The notes beneath the pieces were generated by a model. That model was given only the letters and a program-made list of their open reading frames with translations, made no database searches and had not been told where the DNA came from. Shown one piece after another: positions 29,210-38,729 of a DNA stretch of 64,000 bases; position 1 is the first letter of the stretch, and the number at the start of each line of letters is the position of its first letter. The position numbers and the translations under genes are program-made. The stretch is from positions 1-64,000 of the forward strand of contig JALFOM010000148.1 in NCBI GenBank assembly GCA_022782265.1. Reading direction: 5' to 3'. Origin of the DNA: Clostridiales bacterium. GTDB taxonomy: Bacteria; Bacillota; Clostridia; Oscillospirales; Oscillospiraceae.

Positions 29210-30214
29210 TTATGCTCTTTCGTATAGATCCGCGCAGACGGTGCGGTACATGCGGTTGACGATGAAGGCCATCAAAAACAGGATCACCGACATGGCGCTG
29301 TAGCAGATCAGATACATATTGCCGAAACGCTGCACCAGATACTCGAAAACGCCGGTGCCGGCCACGGTCAGGAAGAAGCCTACCCACATGACCCAGTGGT
29401 AGCCGTGACGGCCGTTGGCTTTCACGGAGCGGACGCTGTAAACGATGAAAACCACCAGAATGATCACGGCGCAGAGGATCTGGGTCAGGCTGATGAAGCC
29501 GTTGAAGGGCAGGTAGCTGGAGTCGTAGCGGGTGCTGTCCAGCACCACCTCCACGGCGTCGTAGTACACAAGGAACATCAGGGCCACATGGCCGTCTCTG
29601 GGGTAATCGTTTTTCATGGGATAGCGGCGGCGGCGGAAGAAAAAGCGCATCAGGATCCAGAACAGCACCAGCATCACCAGAAACTGGATGAAGAAGGTGG
29701 CAAAGCGGTATTCGGTGCCGCCGTTTGCGGTGGGGATGCCGGAGGCCAGGGGCAGGTGCTGCAGCAGCGGCGTGTTGACCACGATCTTGCTGCGGCAGGA
29801 GGTGTTGAACAGGGCGCTGAGCCGGATAAAGGCGATGCACAGCGCGGCGCCGGGGGCCAGACAGTCAAACAGGCGGCCAAGATTCTGGGTAAAGCCCAAC
29901 TTCTTTACCAGCAGCCCCGCCAGCATGGTGCCGAAAATGGCGCCGTGGAGGAAATAGTCCCCCTGGGAGTAGTCCAGCATGGCGCTCATAAAGCCGGCGT
30001 ACTGCTCGTCATGGCAGTACCAGTGGATCAGACGGGCAAGGACCACGGAGAAAAACAGCGCCAGGGGCAGCAGCAGCCAGAGGGCGGAGCCCCGCCCGCC
30101 GTGGGAGGTATACAGGGCGTAGGTCAGGGCAAAGCAGGCGGCGATACCCAGAAAGATGATCACGGAGCTCCAATAGATAAAGGTGTCTCCGATGCAGACA
30201 GCGATCTGATTCAT
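29210..30214 (-). CDS. Prolipoprotein diacylglyceryl transferase (Lgt)-family membrane protein, divergent
   Basis: Multi-TM; HGAIFGTMLAG and AALCIAFIRLSALFN resemble Lgt motifs. Confidence 0.7.
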   Translation of the reverse strand: MNQIAVCIGDTFIYWSSVIIFLGIAACFALTYALYTSHGGRGSALWLLLPLALFFSVVLARLIHWYCHDEQYAGFMSAMLDYSQGDYFLHGAIFGTMLAGLLVKKLGFTQNLGRLFDCLAPGAALCIAFIRLSALFNTSCRSKIVVNTPLLQHLPLASGIPTANGGTEYRFATFFIQFLVMLVLFWILMRFFFRRRRYPMKNDYPRDGHVALMFLVYYDAVEVVLDSTRYDSSYLPFNGFISLTQILCAVIILVVFIVYSVRSVKANGRHGYHWVMWVGFFLTVAGTGVFEYLVQRFGNMYLICYSAMSVILFLMAFIVNRMYRTVCADLYERA

Positions 30215-31632
30215 GAGGACGCCTCCTCTCCCGGAATGGCCGTGGCAAAGTAGATGATATCGGTCATAATGCGCTCGTTGCCCCAGTCAGGGCGGTTGAA
30301 GGTCTCCCCGTTCATCACGATGGTGGCGGTCTGGCCTCCGTCCAGGGCATAGGCGTTGGGCACACCCTTGGCGTAGATCAGATCGGCCGCCTGATTGATG
30401 GTGACCCGGTTTTTGTACACGCCCTCCTCGTTGATGGACATCAGCAGGTAATGCAGCTTGTCCACCTGGCCGATGGCGGCGCGGGAATAATGGATATCCA
30501 CCTCGCCCACCAGATAGGTGTTGGTGGTCTTTTTCTCCCCGTTTTCCACTAAAATGGGGCCGAAGGAGACGGAGAAAACAATGTCGTTATCCTGAACGAA
30601 CTTTTTCACTTCGTCCTCGGTGTTCAGCTCTCCCACATGGGTGAAGATCATGTCGCCGGAGGCGGTGAAGAAGCAGCTCTCCAGACTTCTGGGGTTGAAG
30701 CGGTAAAGCTGCCGCTGATAGATGGTGATGCCGCAGGAGCGGTGGCCGTAGAAGTCGCCGTTAATGGCCACCACAGCGTTGGCGTTCTGGGCCATCTGGG
30801 TGGGGTACATGTAGACGCTGGAGCCGTAGGTGTTATCCGACAGCGCCCGGCGCAGCTGGGAGCCGTGGGCGATCTTCACCTCCACAAAGGAGCAAGCGGA
30901 GTTGTTGATGGCCTCCTTCCAGGCGATCACCAGGATGGTCTCGTCGCAGTAGTACTCGATCTCCGAGCCCTCCATCAGCACGATATCCGGGTTCCAGATC
31001 AGCTCCTGCCCCTCCAGCAGCTCAGCAGCGGAGTCCACCACGGCCTGTACCACCGCGGGGTCGGTGGTGGAGCCGAATTTGCTCTGGTCGGGCTTGGGGG
31101 CCACAAGGTCGCTCTCGGGGATGGTGTAGATCTTTTTGATATAGGCCACGTTTTCCAGCGCGTCGCTGGCGGAGTTGTTCATAAACACGTCCAGCTTGCC
31201 CACCAGGTCCAGCCGGTTCTCCGTGGTGCTGCCGGTGTTGGTGCCGGTGCCCGGGTGGACGTTCACCAGCGCCCAGACCAGGGCAAGAATGGAGAGGACG
31301 ATCAAAATCAGATAGCCAAAGGAAAAAGCGGGGCGGACAGGGGTGGCCTCCCGGGGCGGCTGGGGCCTGGACCGGGCGTCCCGCTCTTTCGGCCGCTCCG
31401 GCGCCTGCCGGGCTTCCCGGCGGGGCGCAGGCTGGGGCGCACGCTCCTTAGACCGCTCTGTACGCGGCTCCGGCCGGCTCTCCCGCCGGGGGCTGCGCTC
31501 CTGTGCGGCGGGGGCGGCGCTCTCCCTGCGCCGGGACGGGGCGCTTTCCGCGGCCCGGGTCTCCTGCTCCTGCTGCTCCGAAAATTCCCGAAGGATGGCG
31601 TCAATATCCGCGTCGCTGATTCTGTTGCTCAT
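30211..31632 (-). CDS. Phosphodiester glycosidase (NAGPA) domain protein with disordered Arg/Pro-rich N-terminus
   Basis: VVAINGDFYGHR and GVPNAYALDGGQTATIVMNGE; single TM at about residue 105. Confidence 0.85.
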   Translation of the reverse strand: MSNRISDADIDAILREFSEQQEQETRAAESAPSRRRESAAPAAQERSPRRESRPEPRTERSKERAPQPAPRREARQAPERPKERDARSRPQPPREATPVRPAFSFGYLILIVLSILALVWALVNVHPGTGTNTGSTTENRLDLVGKLDVFMNNSASDALENVAYIKKIYTIPESDLVAPKPDQSKFGSTTDPAVVQAVVDSAAELLEGQELIWNPDIVLMEGSEIEYYCDETILVIAWKEAINNSACSFVEVKIAHGSQLRRALSDNTYGSSVYMYPTQMAQNANAVVAINGDFYGHRSCGITIYQRQLYRFNPRSLESCFFTASGDMIFTHVGELNTEDEVKKFVQDNDIVFSVSFGPILVENGEKKTTNTYLVGEVDIHYSRAAIGQVDKLHYLLMSINEEGVYKNRVTINQAADLIYAKGVPNAYALDGGQTATIVMNGETFNRPDWGNERIMTDIIYFATAIPGEEASS

Positions 31633-31646
31633 TGAGACGCCTCCTT

Positions 31647-33338
31647 TCAGTAGGCCGCTCCGCCGCAGAGGGCGTTGAGCATGGGCGTGTTGGTGACGAT
31701 GCGCCAGCCGCCGGCGCTGTAGCTCAGCTCCAGCTCAAGGCCGGTGGTGGTATAGTAGTCCTCCACATGGGAGAGCAGGGAAGCCACCGCGCTGGAATAG
31801 GCCGAATCCGTCACGCTGGGCAGATAGTTGTTGTTTTCATCATAGAGCTGATCTCTGGGCAGGGACTGGACCAGCTGGTTCAGGGCGGCTTCGGTGGCGT
31901 CCTTCAGATCGGCCTCCAGGGCGGTGACGTCCAGATGGGTCAGCAGAACCTGCTGACTGGCGTTGAGGCCGTTTTTGACGCAGTCGCCGTAGAGCTTATA
32001 GGAATAGCTCTGGCGCAGAGCCTGATAAATCTGCTGCCCGGCCTCGCTGCCCGGCTTGTTTTCCAGACCCAGGCTGGTGTAGTCGCTGAGACAGGCATAG
32101 GCGCTCTGGTAATCGCCGGCGATGACCGAGTCAAAAAATTCCGTCACCGTCTCCTGCGGGTTGCCGGCAGGCGCCGTCACCACGGTGCCCAGACTGGGGG
32201 CCACGACCGCAAGGATCAGCGCCATACCGCTGAAAATCAGGGCGAGAACAGCCCAGGAGAGCCTGAGCTTCCCCTTCTTTGCCCAGCGCAGAGCAGCAGC
32301 CAGCACCACCGCCATCAGGGCGATGATCAAAGCGATCAGGACGATCATTCCGGCGCTGCCTCCTTTGTCGGAAAGAATGATGGATGTGGGCCCGTCGGCG
32401 CCGCCGATGACGCCCACAGAGAAATCGGAGCCGTCAGCCTGCGTCTCCTGCACGGAAGTATTGTTCTCCAGAGACTGGATCGCCTCCTCCTCCGCCTGCC
32501 GGGCCTCCTCCTCACGCCGCAGGGCTGTGTGGTACTGGGTGTAGTCGCACATGAGGGAGCAGAAATCCGTCATGGTCACATAGGGGTCCTTGATGGTATC
32601 GGTAAAGAGGACGATGAGAATGGGGTCGTCGGTGTAGCAGATGGCACAGTCGTTCATGTACAGGTGCCAGCCCTCCACCAGATAGCCGTACTTATGGGCG
32701 ATCTCATAGTCCTGCTGGTGGAATTTGAAATAGTTCTCCGGCTCGGCCCGGAGCATGGTGTCGATCAGCCGGGGAAAATTCTCCTGGTTTTCGTAAAGGG
32801 TTTTCAGACAGTGGATCATCTGCTCGCTGGTGAAGTAGTTGTTCACCCAGTACATGTCGTCCACGGTCTCCGGATCCACGCCCATGTAAGGGCAGATCAG
32901 CTCCCGGTAGGTGCGGTAGCTGCCGGTGGCCTTCCACAGAATCTCCGCCATCTGGTTGTCGGAGTTGATGATGCTCCACTCCAGAAGCTTGGAATAGGCG
33001 ATGCCGCCGAACTTGGTGTCCCAGTCGATTTCACCCCTGGCCACCTTCTCGGTGTACAGCATGTTCAGGGGGACCTTGAACATACTGCCGGTGATCATAT
33101 ATTCGTCACCCCGGTGGTAATGCTCCTCACCGGTGACGGTGTTGTAGTAACCGAAGGCCACAAGATCCGGGTCCGTGCCGTGTTCGGCCATGAAGGCCTC
33201 CACCACCTCTTCCCAGGTCTTGTCCCGGAAGCGTTCGTCGCCCTCCTCCGCAAAGGCGGTGGGGAGCAGACTCAGCAGAATACAGAGCGCCGCCGCAAGG
33301 CAGAGCAGTTTTTTCATCAGCTTCATATCATTTCCGTC
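31647..33338 (-). CDS. Serine hydrolase (beta-lactamase-like fold) with central GGADGPTSI motif, TM segments and C-terminal DUF4878-like domain
   Basis: Signal peptide; GSMFKVPLNMLYTEKV (SxxK) and SIINSDNQMAEIL (S/YxN); VGVIGGADGPTSIIL. Start approximate. Confidence 0.7.
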   Translation of the reverse strand, partial: DGNDMKLMKKLLCLAAALCILLSLLPTAFAEEGDERFRDKTWEEVVEAFMAEHGTDPDLVAFGYYNTVTGEEHYHRGDEYMITGSMFKVPLNMLYTEKVARGEIDWDTKFGGIAYSKLLEWSIINSDNQMAEILWKATGSYRTYRELICPYMGVDPETVDDMYWVNNYFTSEQMIHCLKTLYENQENFPRLIDTMLRAEPENYFKFHQQDYEIAHKYGYLVEGWHLYMNDCAICYTDDPILIVLFTDTIKDPYVTMTDFCSLMCDYTQYHTALRREEEARQAEEEAIQSLENNTSVQETQADGSDFSVGVIGGADGPTSIILSDKGGSAGMIVLIALIIALMAVVLAAALRWAKKGKLRLSWAVLALIFSGMALILAVVAPSLGTVVTAPAGNPQETVTEFFDSVIAGDYQSAYACLSDYTSLGLENKPGSEAGQQIYQALRQSYSYKLYGDCVKNGLNASQQVLLTHLDVTALEADLKDATEAALNQLVQSLPRDQLYDENNNYLPSVTDSAYSSAVASLLSHVEDYYTTTGLELELSYSAGGWRIVTNTPMLNALCGGAAY

Positions 33339-33486
33339 CTGCTTATCGTTAAACAAAACTATTTTATCATCATACGGCATATTTTCAAGAGAAATTTCAT
33401 CTCTCAAGAAAATTTAAGTCCGGCGGTTTTCCTGAAAATTTTCCCCCGGATTGGGTATAACATAATAAGAAAGGGAGGAACAGACG

Positions 33487-34026
33487 ATGAATATACCCAA
33501 CCTGATCAGCGCCGCAAGGATCCTCCTTGTGCCGCTGTTTGTGAGCTACTACCTGGACGGGAAGGTGACCGCCGCCATGGGCGTGGTGCTGCTGGCGGCG
33601 GCCTCGGACGTGCTGGACGGGGCCATTGCCCGCCGCTTCAACATGGTCACCAAGCTGGGCAAGATCCTGGACCCGGTGGCGGACAAGCTGATGCAGGCGG
33701 CCATGATGCTCTGCGCCGCCCTGGAGACCCCGGCGGTCTGGCTGCTGCTGGGCCTGCATGTACTGCGGGAGGCGGTACTGTCCATGACCGGACTGCATGT
33801 CATCCTGGTCACAGGGCAGGTACACAGCGCCAAATGGTACGGCAAGCTGTGTACGGCCCTGATCTACGCCTGCATGGGGGCGCTGCTGCTCTTCCCGCGG
33901 ATGCCGGAGCACACCGCCTCGGTGCTGGTGCTGTGCTGCATCGTGCCCGTCTCCGCCTGCCTGGTGATGTATCTGGGCAACTTCCTGCGCATCCTGCGGG
34001 AGTACGACGAGGGGCGCAGCGCTTAG
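33487..34026 (+). CDS. CDP-alcohol phosphatidyltransferase family protein
   Basis: DVLDGAIARRFNMVTKLGKILDPVADK = CDP-OH-P signature. Confidence 0.93.
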   Translation: MNIPNLISAARILLVPLFVSYYLDGKVTAAMGVVLLAAASDVLDGAIARRFNMVTKLGKILDPVADKLMQAAMMLCAALETPAVWLLLGLHVLREAVLSMTGLHVILVTGQVHSAKWYGKLCTALIYACMGALLLFPRMPEHTASVLVLCCIVPVSACLVMYLGNFLRILREYDEGRSA

Positions 34027-34029
34027 CGG

Positions 34030-34272
34030 TCAGCCCAGGCCCAGAAGCCAGAGCACGTCGGTGTCAAGGGCCCGGGCATAGTATTCCAGCTCGAAATCCG
34101 GCACTACCCGCAGCCCGGTCTCGACCCGGCTGATGACCTTCTGGTTCAGCTCCAGACCCAGAAGCTGGAGCCTGGCGGACAGCTGCTCCTGCGACAGCTT
34201 CAGCGCCTCTCTCCGCTGCCTGATCCGCTCGCCGGAGACATTGCACAGACCATTATGCTTGTATAGTTTCAT
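34030..34272 (-). CDS. Small XRE-family HTH protein
   Basis: GERIRQRREALKLSQEQLSARLQLLGLELNQKVISRVETGLR. Confidence 0.8.
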   Translation of the reverse strand: MKLYKHNGLCNVSGERIRQRREALKLSQEQLSARLQLLGLELNQKVISRVETGLRVVPDFELEYYARALDTDVLWLLGLG

Positions 34273-34370
34273 CCTGGCAAACCTACCTTAAAGATGAGTA
34301 ATTATGGTTTGACAGTATCATTAGAATTATGCTAATATTATCCCAAAGATGACTAAAAGGAGAAACCAAG

Positions 34371-34547
34371 ATGGCTGAATTTTGCCTGACGTGCCTGAAC
34401 AAAATCAGCGGCACAAGCTATACGGAGGCAGACTTTCTCCTGTCCCGGGAAGTGGATCTCTGCGAAAACTGCGGGAAGATGGTCCCGGTTGTGGTCCGCA
34501 GGCGGACACGTTTACCGAAAATTCCTTTTGGAAGAAAAAAGGCATGA
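34371..34547 (+). CDS. Small two-CxxC zinc-ribbon protein (not in supplied ORF list)
   Basis: AGGAG upstream; MAEFCLTCLNKISGTSYTEADFLLSREVDLCENCGKMVPVVVRRRTRLPKIPFGRKKA*; terminator follows. Confidence 0.7.
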   Translation: MAEFCLTCLNKISGTSYTEADFLLSREVDLCENCGKMVPVVVRRRTRLPKIPFGRKKA

Positions 34548-34548
34548 A

Positions 34549-34590
34549 AAAGCTGTTGTCCTGCCGGAAGGAGGACAACAGCTTATTTTC
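34549..34590 (+). terminator. Terminator
   Basis: AAAGCTGTTGTCCT...AGGACAACAGCTTATTTTC. Confidence 0.8.
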
Positions 34591-34615
34591 GTTTTGCAGG
34601 GGACAGCATGGAGCC

Positions 34616-35068
34616 TTAAAGCTTGCGGGAGAAATAGAACTTGGCGCCGCCCATCAGCAGGGACAGGGCCAGCACACAGCTGATGCAGGAGATAAACACC
34701 GTCACATTGAAATAGCCCAGAATAATGGCGGCGGGCACCATAAGCAGAAGAAACAGTGTCGCGCCGGTGCTCTTGCCCATGACGGCGATCTGCCGGCTGC
34801 GCTCATCCGTCTCCTTGATGTACTGCTTTTTCATGGCTTTTTCGTTTCGCAGGGCGCGCAGATTCAGGATCAGCCCCACAATGAACAGGGCCATGACGCC
34901 GAAGGCTGCCCCGGCGATAAAGCCGTTATAAAAACTGTGCCATCTCTCGTCTGCGCCCACCGGGCTGACAATGCCGGTAAAGGCCAGAACCTGTATGGCC
35001 AGCAGCGCCAGTGCGCCGATGCCGTAAAGAATGTTGTGTATTTTCAGCTTTTCACGATAGTTTTCCAT
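34616..35068 (-). CDS. Integral membrane protein of unknown function (XRE-linked)
   Basis: Four TM segments; directly downstream of a small XRE gene. Confidence 0.65.
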   Translation of the reverse strand: MENYREKLKIHNILYGIGALALLAIQVLAFTGIVSPVGADERWHSFYNGFIAGAAFGVMALFIVGLILNLRALRNEKAMKKQYIKETDERSRQIAVMGKSTGATLFLLLMVPAAIILGYFNVTVFISCISCVLALSLLMGGAKFYFSRKL

Positions 35069-35083
35069 AGTAAACTCCTTCAA

Positions 35084-35287
35084 TCATTCATCCAAGTCGG
35101 AAAAATCAAATACCTCTTCAATACTCAGCCCGAAATAATGGGCAATCTTGTAGGCCAGGGGCAGGGAAGCGGTATACTTTCCCACCTCAATGGAGGTGAT
35201 GGTCTGCCGGGTGGTACCTACCGCATCGGCCAGCTCCTCCTGGGATAATTTCCGCTGCTTTCTCAGCTCGCGTATTCTGGTTTTCAT
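35084..35287 (-). CDS. Small XRE-family HTH regulator
   Basis: RELRKQRKLSQEELADAVGTTRQTITSIEVGKYTASLPLAYKIAHYFGLSIEEVF. Confidence 0.93.
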   Translation of the reverse strand: MKTRIRELRKQRKLSQEELADAVGTTRQTITSIEVGKYTASLPLAYKIAHYFGLSIEEVFDFSDLDE

Positions 35288-35419
35288 CTTTGTACTCCAT
35301 TTCCAAAAATGCTAAGTTAACTTTGCGAATTTAGTATAGCAAGCTTTGCATAAAATGTCAAGCAAACTTTGCAAAATAAATGAAAAAATTTCGGCAGCTT
35401 TATGTGCTGCCGCAGAGCC

Positions 35420-36010
35420 TTACCAGTAGAGCTCAGGATTGCTGCTGGAGCAAAAATATGTATATCCGTACAGGCTGTCGTAATATCTGGCGTAGACGCC
35501 GCCGCCCTGGGGGAAATTTGCCTGAAAGACCACCCAGGGATCCATCAGCCGCTCTCCCTGCAAAAGCCGGAGCGCCGCGTTCACACTGGCCTCTGTAGGG
35601 TTCAGGTAATAGGTGAACTCGTCTGTGTCCACCCCGGCGTACTGGCCCTCCTGCAGGATGACCTCCTCCACGGTGTCGGGAAACTCCGGCGAGGCCACCC
35701 GGTTGAGCACCACCTCTCCCACACACATGCGCCACTCGTCGCTGAGCCTTTCGCTGCCGGCCTCACTGGTGATGATCTTTGCCAGCAGAAACAGATCCTC
35801 AAAGGCAATTTTTATCTCGTCCGAGCCGGTCTTGTCGATTTTTTCGTTGCGGCAGATCTCCGCGGCCCGGCCCGCCTCGATATCTCCGCAGGCGGCGGCC
35901 CGGACCATGATGGACAGGTAGTCCACCTCCGGGTCGTAATCTGCCCCGGCTCTGCCGGGAAAAGTTAGAAACAGCAGCAGCGCGGCAAGCAGGAGAGCTG
36001 TTTTTTTCAC
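35420..36010 (-). CDS. Cell wall hydrolase (SleB/Hydrolase_2-like), secreted
   Basis: Signal peptide; LLAKIITSEAGSERLSDEWRMCVGEVVLNRV...FPDTVEEVILQEGQY. Confidence 0.83.
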   Translation of the reverse strand: MKKTALLLAALLLFLTFPGRAGADYDPEVDYLSIMVRAAACGDIEAGRAAEICRNEKIDKTGSDEIKIAFEDLFLLAKIITSEAGSERLSDEWRMCVGEVVLNRVASPEFPDTVEEVILQEGQYAGVDTDEFTYYLNPTEASVNAALRLLQGERLMDPWVVFQANFPQGGGVYARYYDSLYGYTYFCSSSNPELYW

Positions 36011-36225
36011 CTTCTCACCTCCATGACCTGTGCTCCCCAGTATAGCCGTCGGGGCCCGGGAAATTTGTCAGAAGGGGAAGGGAAATCAAGGGCAATAAAA
36101 AAATAGGATAAAAATATAAAATCAGACGATGTATCGGCAAGAAAATAATGTATAATAATGTATGCTGAATAAACGGCAAAGCAGTTTCTTTGCGCGGCGC
36201 GGCACGCAAAAGAGCGGAACAAGGC

Positions 36226-36254
36226 TTGCAGATTTGTTTATTGCGCAGTATAAT
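36226..36254 (+). promoter_or_regulatory. Sigma-A-like promoter
   Basis: TTGCAG -17 bp- TATAAT upstream of the G1P dehydrogenase gene. Confidence 0.65.
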
Positions 36255-36317
36255 AAAAGAAGACAAAACGGCACGGAAAAATGCCATAAATTTATACAAC
36301 AAAGGAGAGAAAAAGCG

Positions 36318-37559
36318 ATGATAATGGATTGCTCAAAATACGTGGGCAAGTGCGTCTGCGGCAGGGAACATACCCTGCAGACCAAAAAGGTGGTTGTGGA
36401 GTACGACGCGCTGAAGAACTTTGAACAGTATATGGCCGACGTGGGCCTGGCGGGCAAGCGCCGCACCGTGGTGTACGACAGCAACATCTATAAGCTTACC
36501 GAGGGCAAGCATGTCCAGGCCGACCAGGAGATCGTCCTCCCCGCCGAGGGCCTGCGCTCTGAGGATGTGCTGATTGAGGATATGATGACCAGGCTGGACG
36601 CCCCCGAGGTCATCGTCGCCTTCGGCGCCGGCACCATCATGGACTTCGGCAGATACCCCGCCTATAAGCTGGGCATCCCCTTCGTGGCCATCCCCACCCT
36701 GGCCAGCTCCGACGGCTTTACCGCCGATATCTGCTCCGTCATTCTGAACGGGCAGAAGAAGTCCATCCCCATGCTGGCCCCCATTCTGGTGGTGGCTGAC
36801 CTGGACATCATCAAGGGCGCTCCTGCCCGCCTGGTGGCCAGCGGCATAAACGACATTCTCTCCAAGTACATCTCTCTGGTGGACTGGAAGATCGCCAGAC
36901 TGGTGGATGGCGAGTATTACTGCCCCATGGTGGCGGACCTGGCCCAGGAGGCCCTGGATATCATGCGCAAGGCGGCCGACGAGTATGCCGCCACCGGCAA
37001 GGCGGATATTGAGGCCATGACCATGGCCCAGATGAAAAGCGGCCTGACCATGCAGCTGCTGCACCACTCCAGAGCGGCCTCCGGCGCGGAGCACCTGATG
37101 GCCCACCTGGTGGAGATGCACCCGCCCCGCTTTGAGGGCGCCGAGGGCATCCACGGCGAGTGCGTGGGCGTGGGCACCTTCCAGTGCGCCAAGGAGTATC
37201 ACCGTCTGGCGGCGCTGACGCCCAAGGCCAAGCCCTTCCAGCCTCTGACCTCCGACTGGGTCATGGAGAAATTCGGCCCCAGGCTCTACGAGGGCATCAT
37301 GAAGGAGAACGAGAACGACGTTCTGGGCACCTTTGATCCGCAGAATATTGTGGACCACTGGGACGAGATCAAAGAGCTGATCGCCACCATCCCCCCGGTG
37401 GAGGAGCTGGAGGCCCTGTACAAGGGCGTGGGCGCCAAGTACCTGCCCGAGCATATCGGCATCGACCCCGCCCTGTCCGACGAGATGCTCACCGTCTCCG
37501 CCGCCATCCGCAACCGGCTGACCCTGGTGCGTATGCGCCGGGTGCTGGACTTCGAATAA
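36318..37559 (+). CDS. sn-glycerol-1-phosphate dehydrogenase-like (AraM/EgsA family)
   Basis: VIVAFGAGTIMDFGRYPAYKLGIPFVAIPTLASSDGFTADICSV; HHSRAASGAEHLMAH. Confidence 0.87.
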   Translation: MIMDCSKYVGKCVCGREHTLQTKKVVVEYDALKNFEQYMADVGLAGKRRTVVYDSNIYKLTEGKHVQADQEIVLPAEGLRSEDVLIEDMMTRLDAPEVIVAFGAGTIMDFGRYPAYKLGIPFVAIPTLASSDGFTADICSVILNGQKKSIPMLAPILVVADLDIIKGAPARLVASGINDILSKYISLVDWKIARLVDGEYYCPMVADLAQEALDIMRKAADEYAATGKADIEAMTMAQMKSGLTMQLLHHSRAASGAEHLMAHLVEMHPPRFEGAEGIHGECVGVGTFQCAKEYHRLAALTPKAKPFQPLTSDWVMEKFGPRLYEGIMKENENDVLGTFDPQNIVDHWDEIKELIATIPPVEELEALYKGVGAKYLPEHIGIDPALSDEMLTVSAAIRNRLTLVRMRRVLDFE

Positions 37560-37582
37560 TTTTATACAGGCAATAAAAACCG

Positions 37583-37617
37583 CCCCCGGCGCATCGTTCT
37601 GATGCGCCGGGGGTGTT
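37583..37617 (+). terminator. Terminator
   Basis: CCCCCGGCGCATC-gttct-GATGCGCCGGGGG. Confidence 0.75.
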
Positions 37618-37685
37618 TGCTGCTCCGTTCGTGAGGGCCGGTCGGCCTTTTTTCTTTTGTCCCTTACGCCCTGCGGCGGCTCAGC

Positions 37686-38486
37686 TCACTGGGCGGCCTG
37701 TTTTCTCCGCAGAGAAAGACAGTCGGCGATCATGGCGATAAATTCGCTGTTGGTGGGCTTGCCCTTGATGTTGGAGACGGTGTAGCCGAAGAACTTCTGC
37801 AGCACTTCAATATCGCCCCGGTCCCAGGCCACCTCAATGGCGTGGCGGATGGCCCGCTCCACCCGGGAGGGCGTGGTGCCGAATTTTTTGGCCACCTCGG
37901 GATAGAGCACCTTGGTGACGGCGTTGATCATGTCCATGTCGTTTATGGTGAGGATAATGGCCTCCCGGAGATACTGATAGCCCTTGATGTGGGCGGGCAC
38001 GCCGATCTCGTGGATAATGTCCGTGACCACAGCCTCAAGGTTCATGTTCTCCTGGTTCTTCTTCTGGGCAACTGCTGCGCACTCAAAGCCGGCGGACGGG
38101 ACAAGGCTGTCCTCTGCGGAGACCGACTGGCGGATGCGGCTGAGCAGCACCGGCGTGTCGCAGGGCTTGGGCATAAAGTAGTCCACGCCCATGTTGGAGC
38201 AGTCCGCCACCACCTTGTTGTTCACAAAGCCCGAAAGAATAATCACATGGGGCCTGACCCCGGTTTCGGGCAGCCGGCGCAGCACTTCCAGCCCGTCCAG
38301 CTTGGTGAGGACCAGATCCAGCAGCACCAGATCCGGCTTCAGTTCCGTAATAAGCGCCAGAGCGTCCAGACCGTTGTCAGCCGCCGCGACCACTTCCATA
38401 TCTTTCTCTGCTGAAATCAGGTCGGTGAGGAGACTGCAAAAATCCTGGTTTGAATCGGCGATGAGTATGCGCGCTTTGGTTTCCAT
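37686..38486 (-). CDS. spo0A: Sporulation master regulator Spo0A
   Basis: Receiver ([17 protein letters not shown]) and Spo0A C-terminal domain ([36 protein letters not shown]). Confidence 0.97.
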   Translation of the reverse strand: METKARILIADSNQDFCSLLTDLISAEKDMEVVAAADNGLDALALITELKPDLVLLDLVLTKLDGLEVLRRLPETGVRPHVIILSGFVNNKVVADCSNMGVDYFMPKPCDTPVLLSRIRQSVSAEDSLVPSAGFECAAVAQKKNQENMNLEAVVTDIIHEIGVPAHIKGYQYLREAIILTINDMDMINAVTKVLYPEVAKKFGTTPSRVERAIRHAIEVAWDRGDIEVLQKFFGYTVSNIKGKPTNSEFIAMIADCLSLRRKQAAQ

Positions 38487-38598
38487 AATTTGTCCTCCCT
38501 TATATGATGTTTACAGGTGCGTCTGCACATTTCAAAACAGATTAACCGCTGTGTCGCAGCAAATTTACCATAATTGACACTGCTAAACAACAGAAAAT

Positions 38599-38605
38599 TG
38601 TCGAA
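38599..38605 (+). promoter_or_regulatory. 0A box upstream of spo0A
   Basis: TGTCGAA; a second copy at 38706..38712. Confidence 0.6.
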
Positions 38606-38729
38606 CAACGCAGACTTCTTGTTGACATAATATGATAACCTTCGCGCGCCGGCAAGAGACTTCGACCGGCTTTGCTAAAAAATTTCCAATTGAAAAGTCG
38701 TAAAATGTCGAATTTCCATAAAATGGGGC

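Noticed and set aside
34030-35287. Toxin-antitoxin module
   Set aside because: The XRE genes pair with a four-TM protein and a zinc-ribbon peptide, not with a recognisable toxin.
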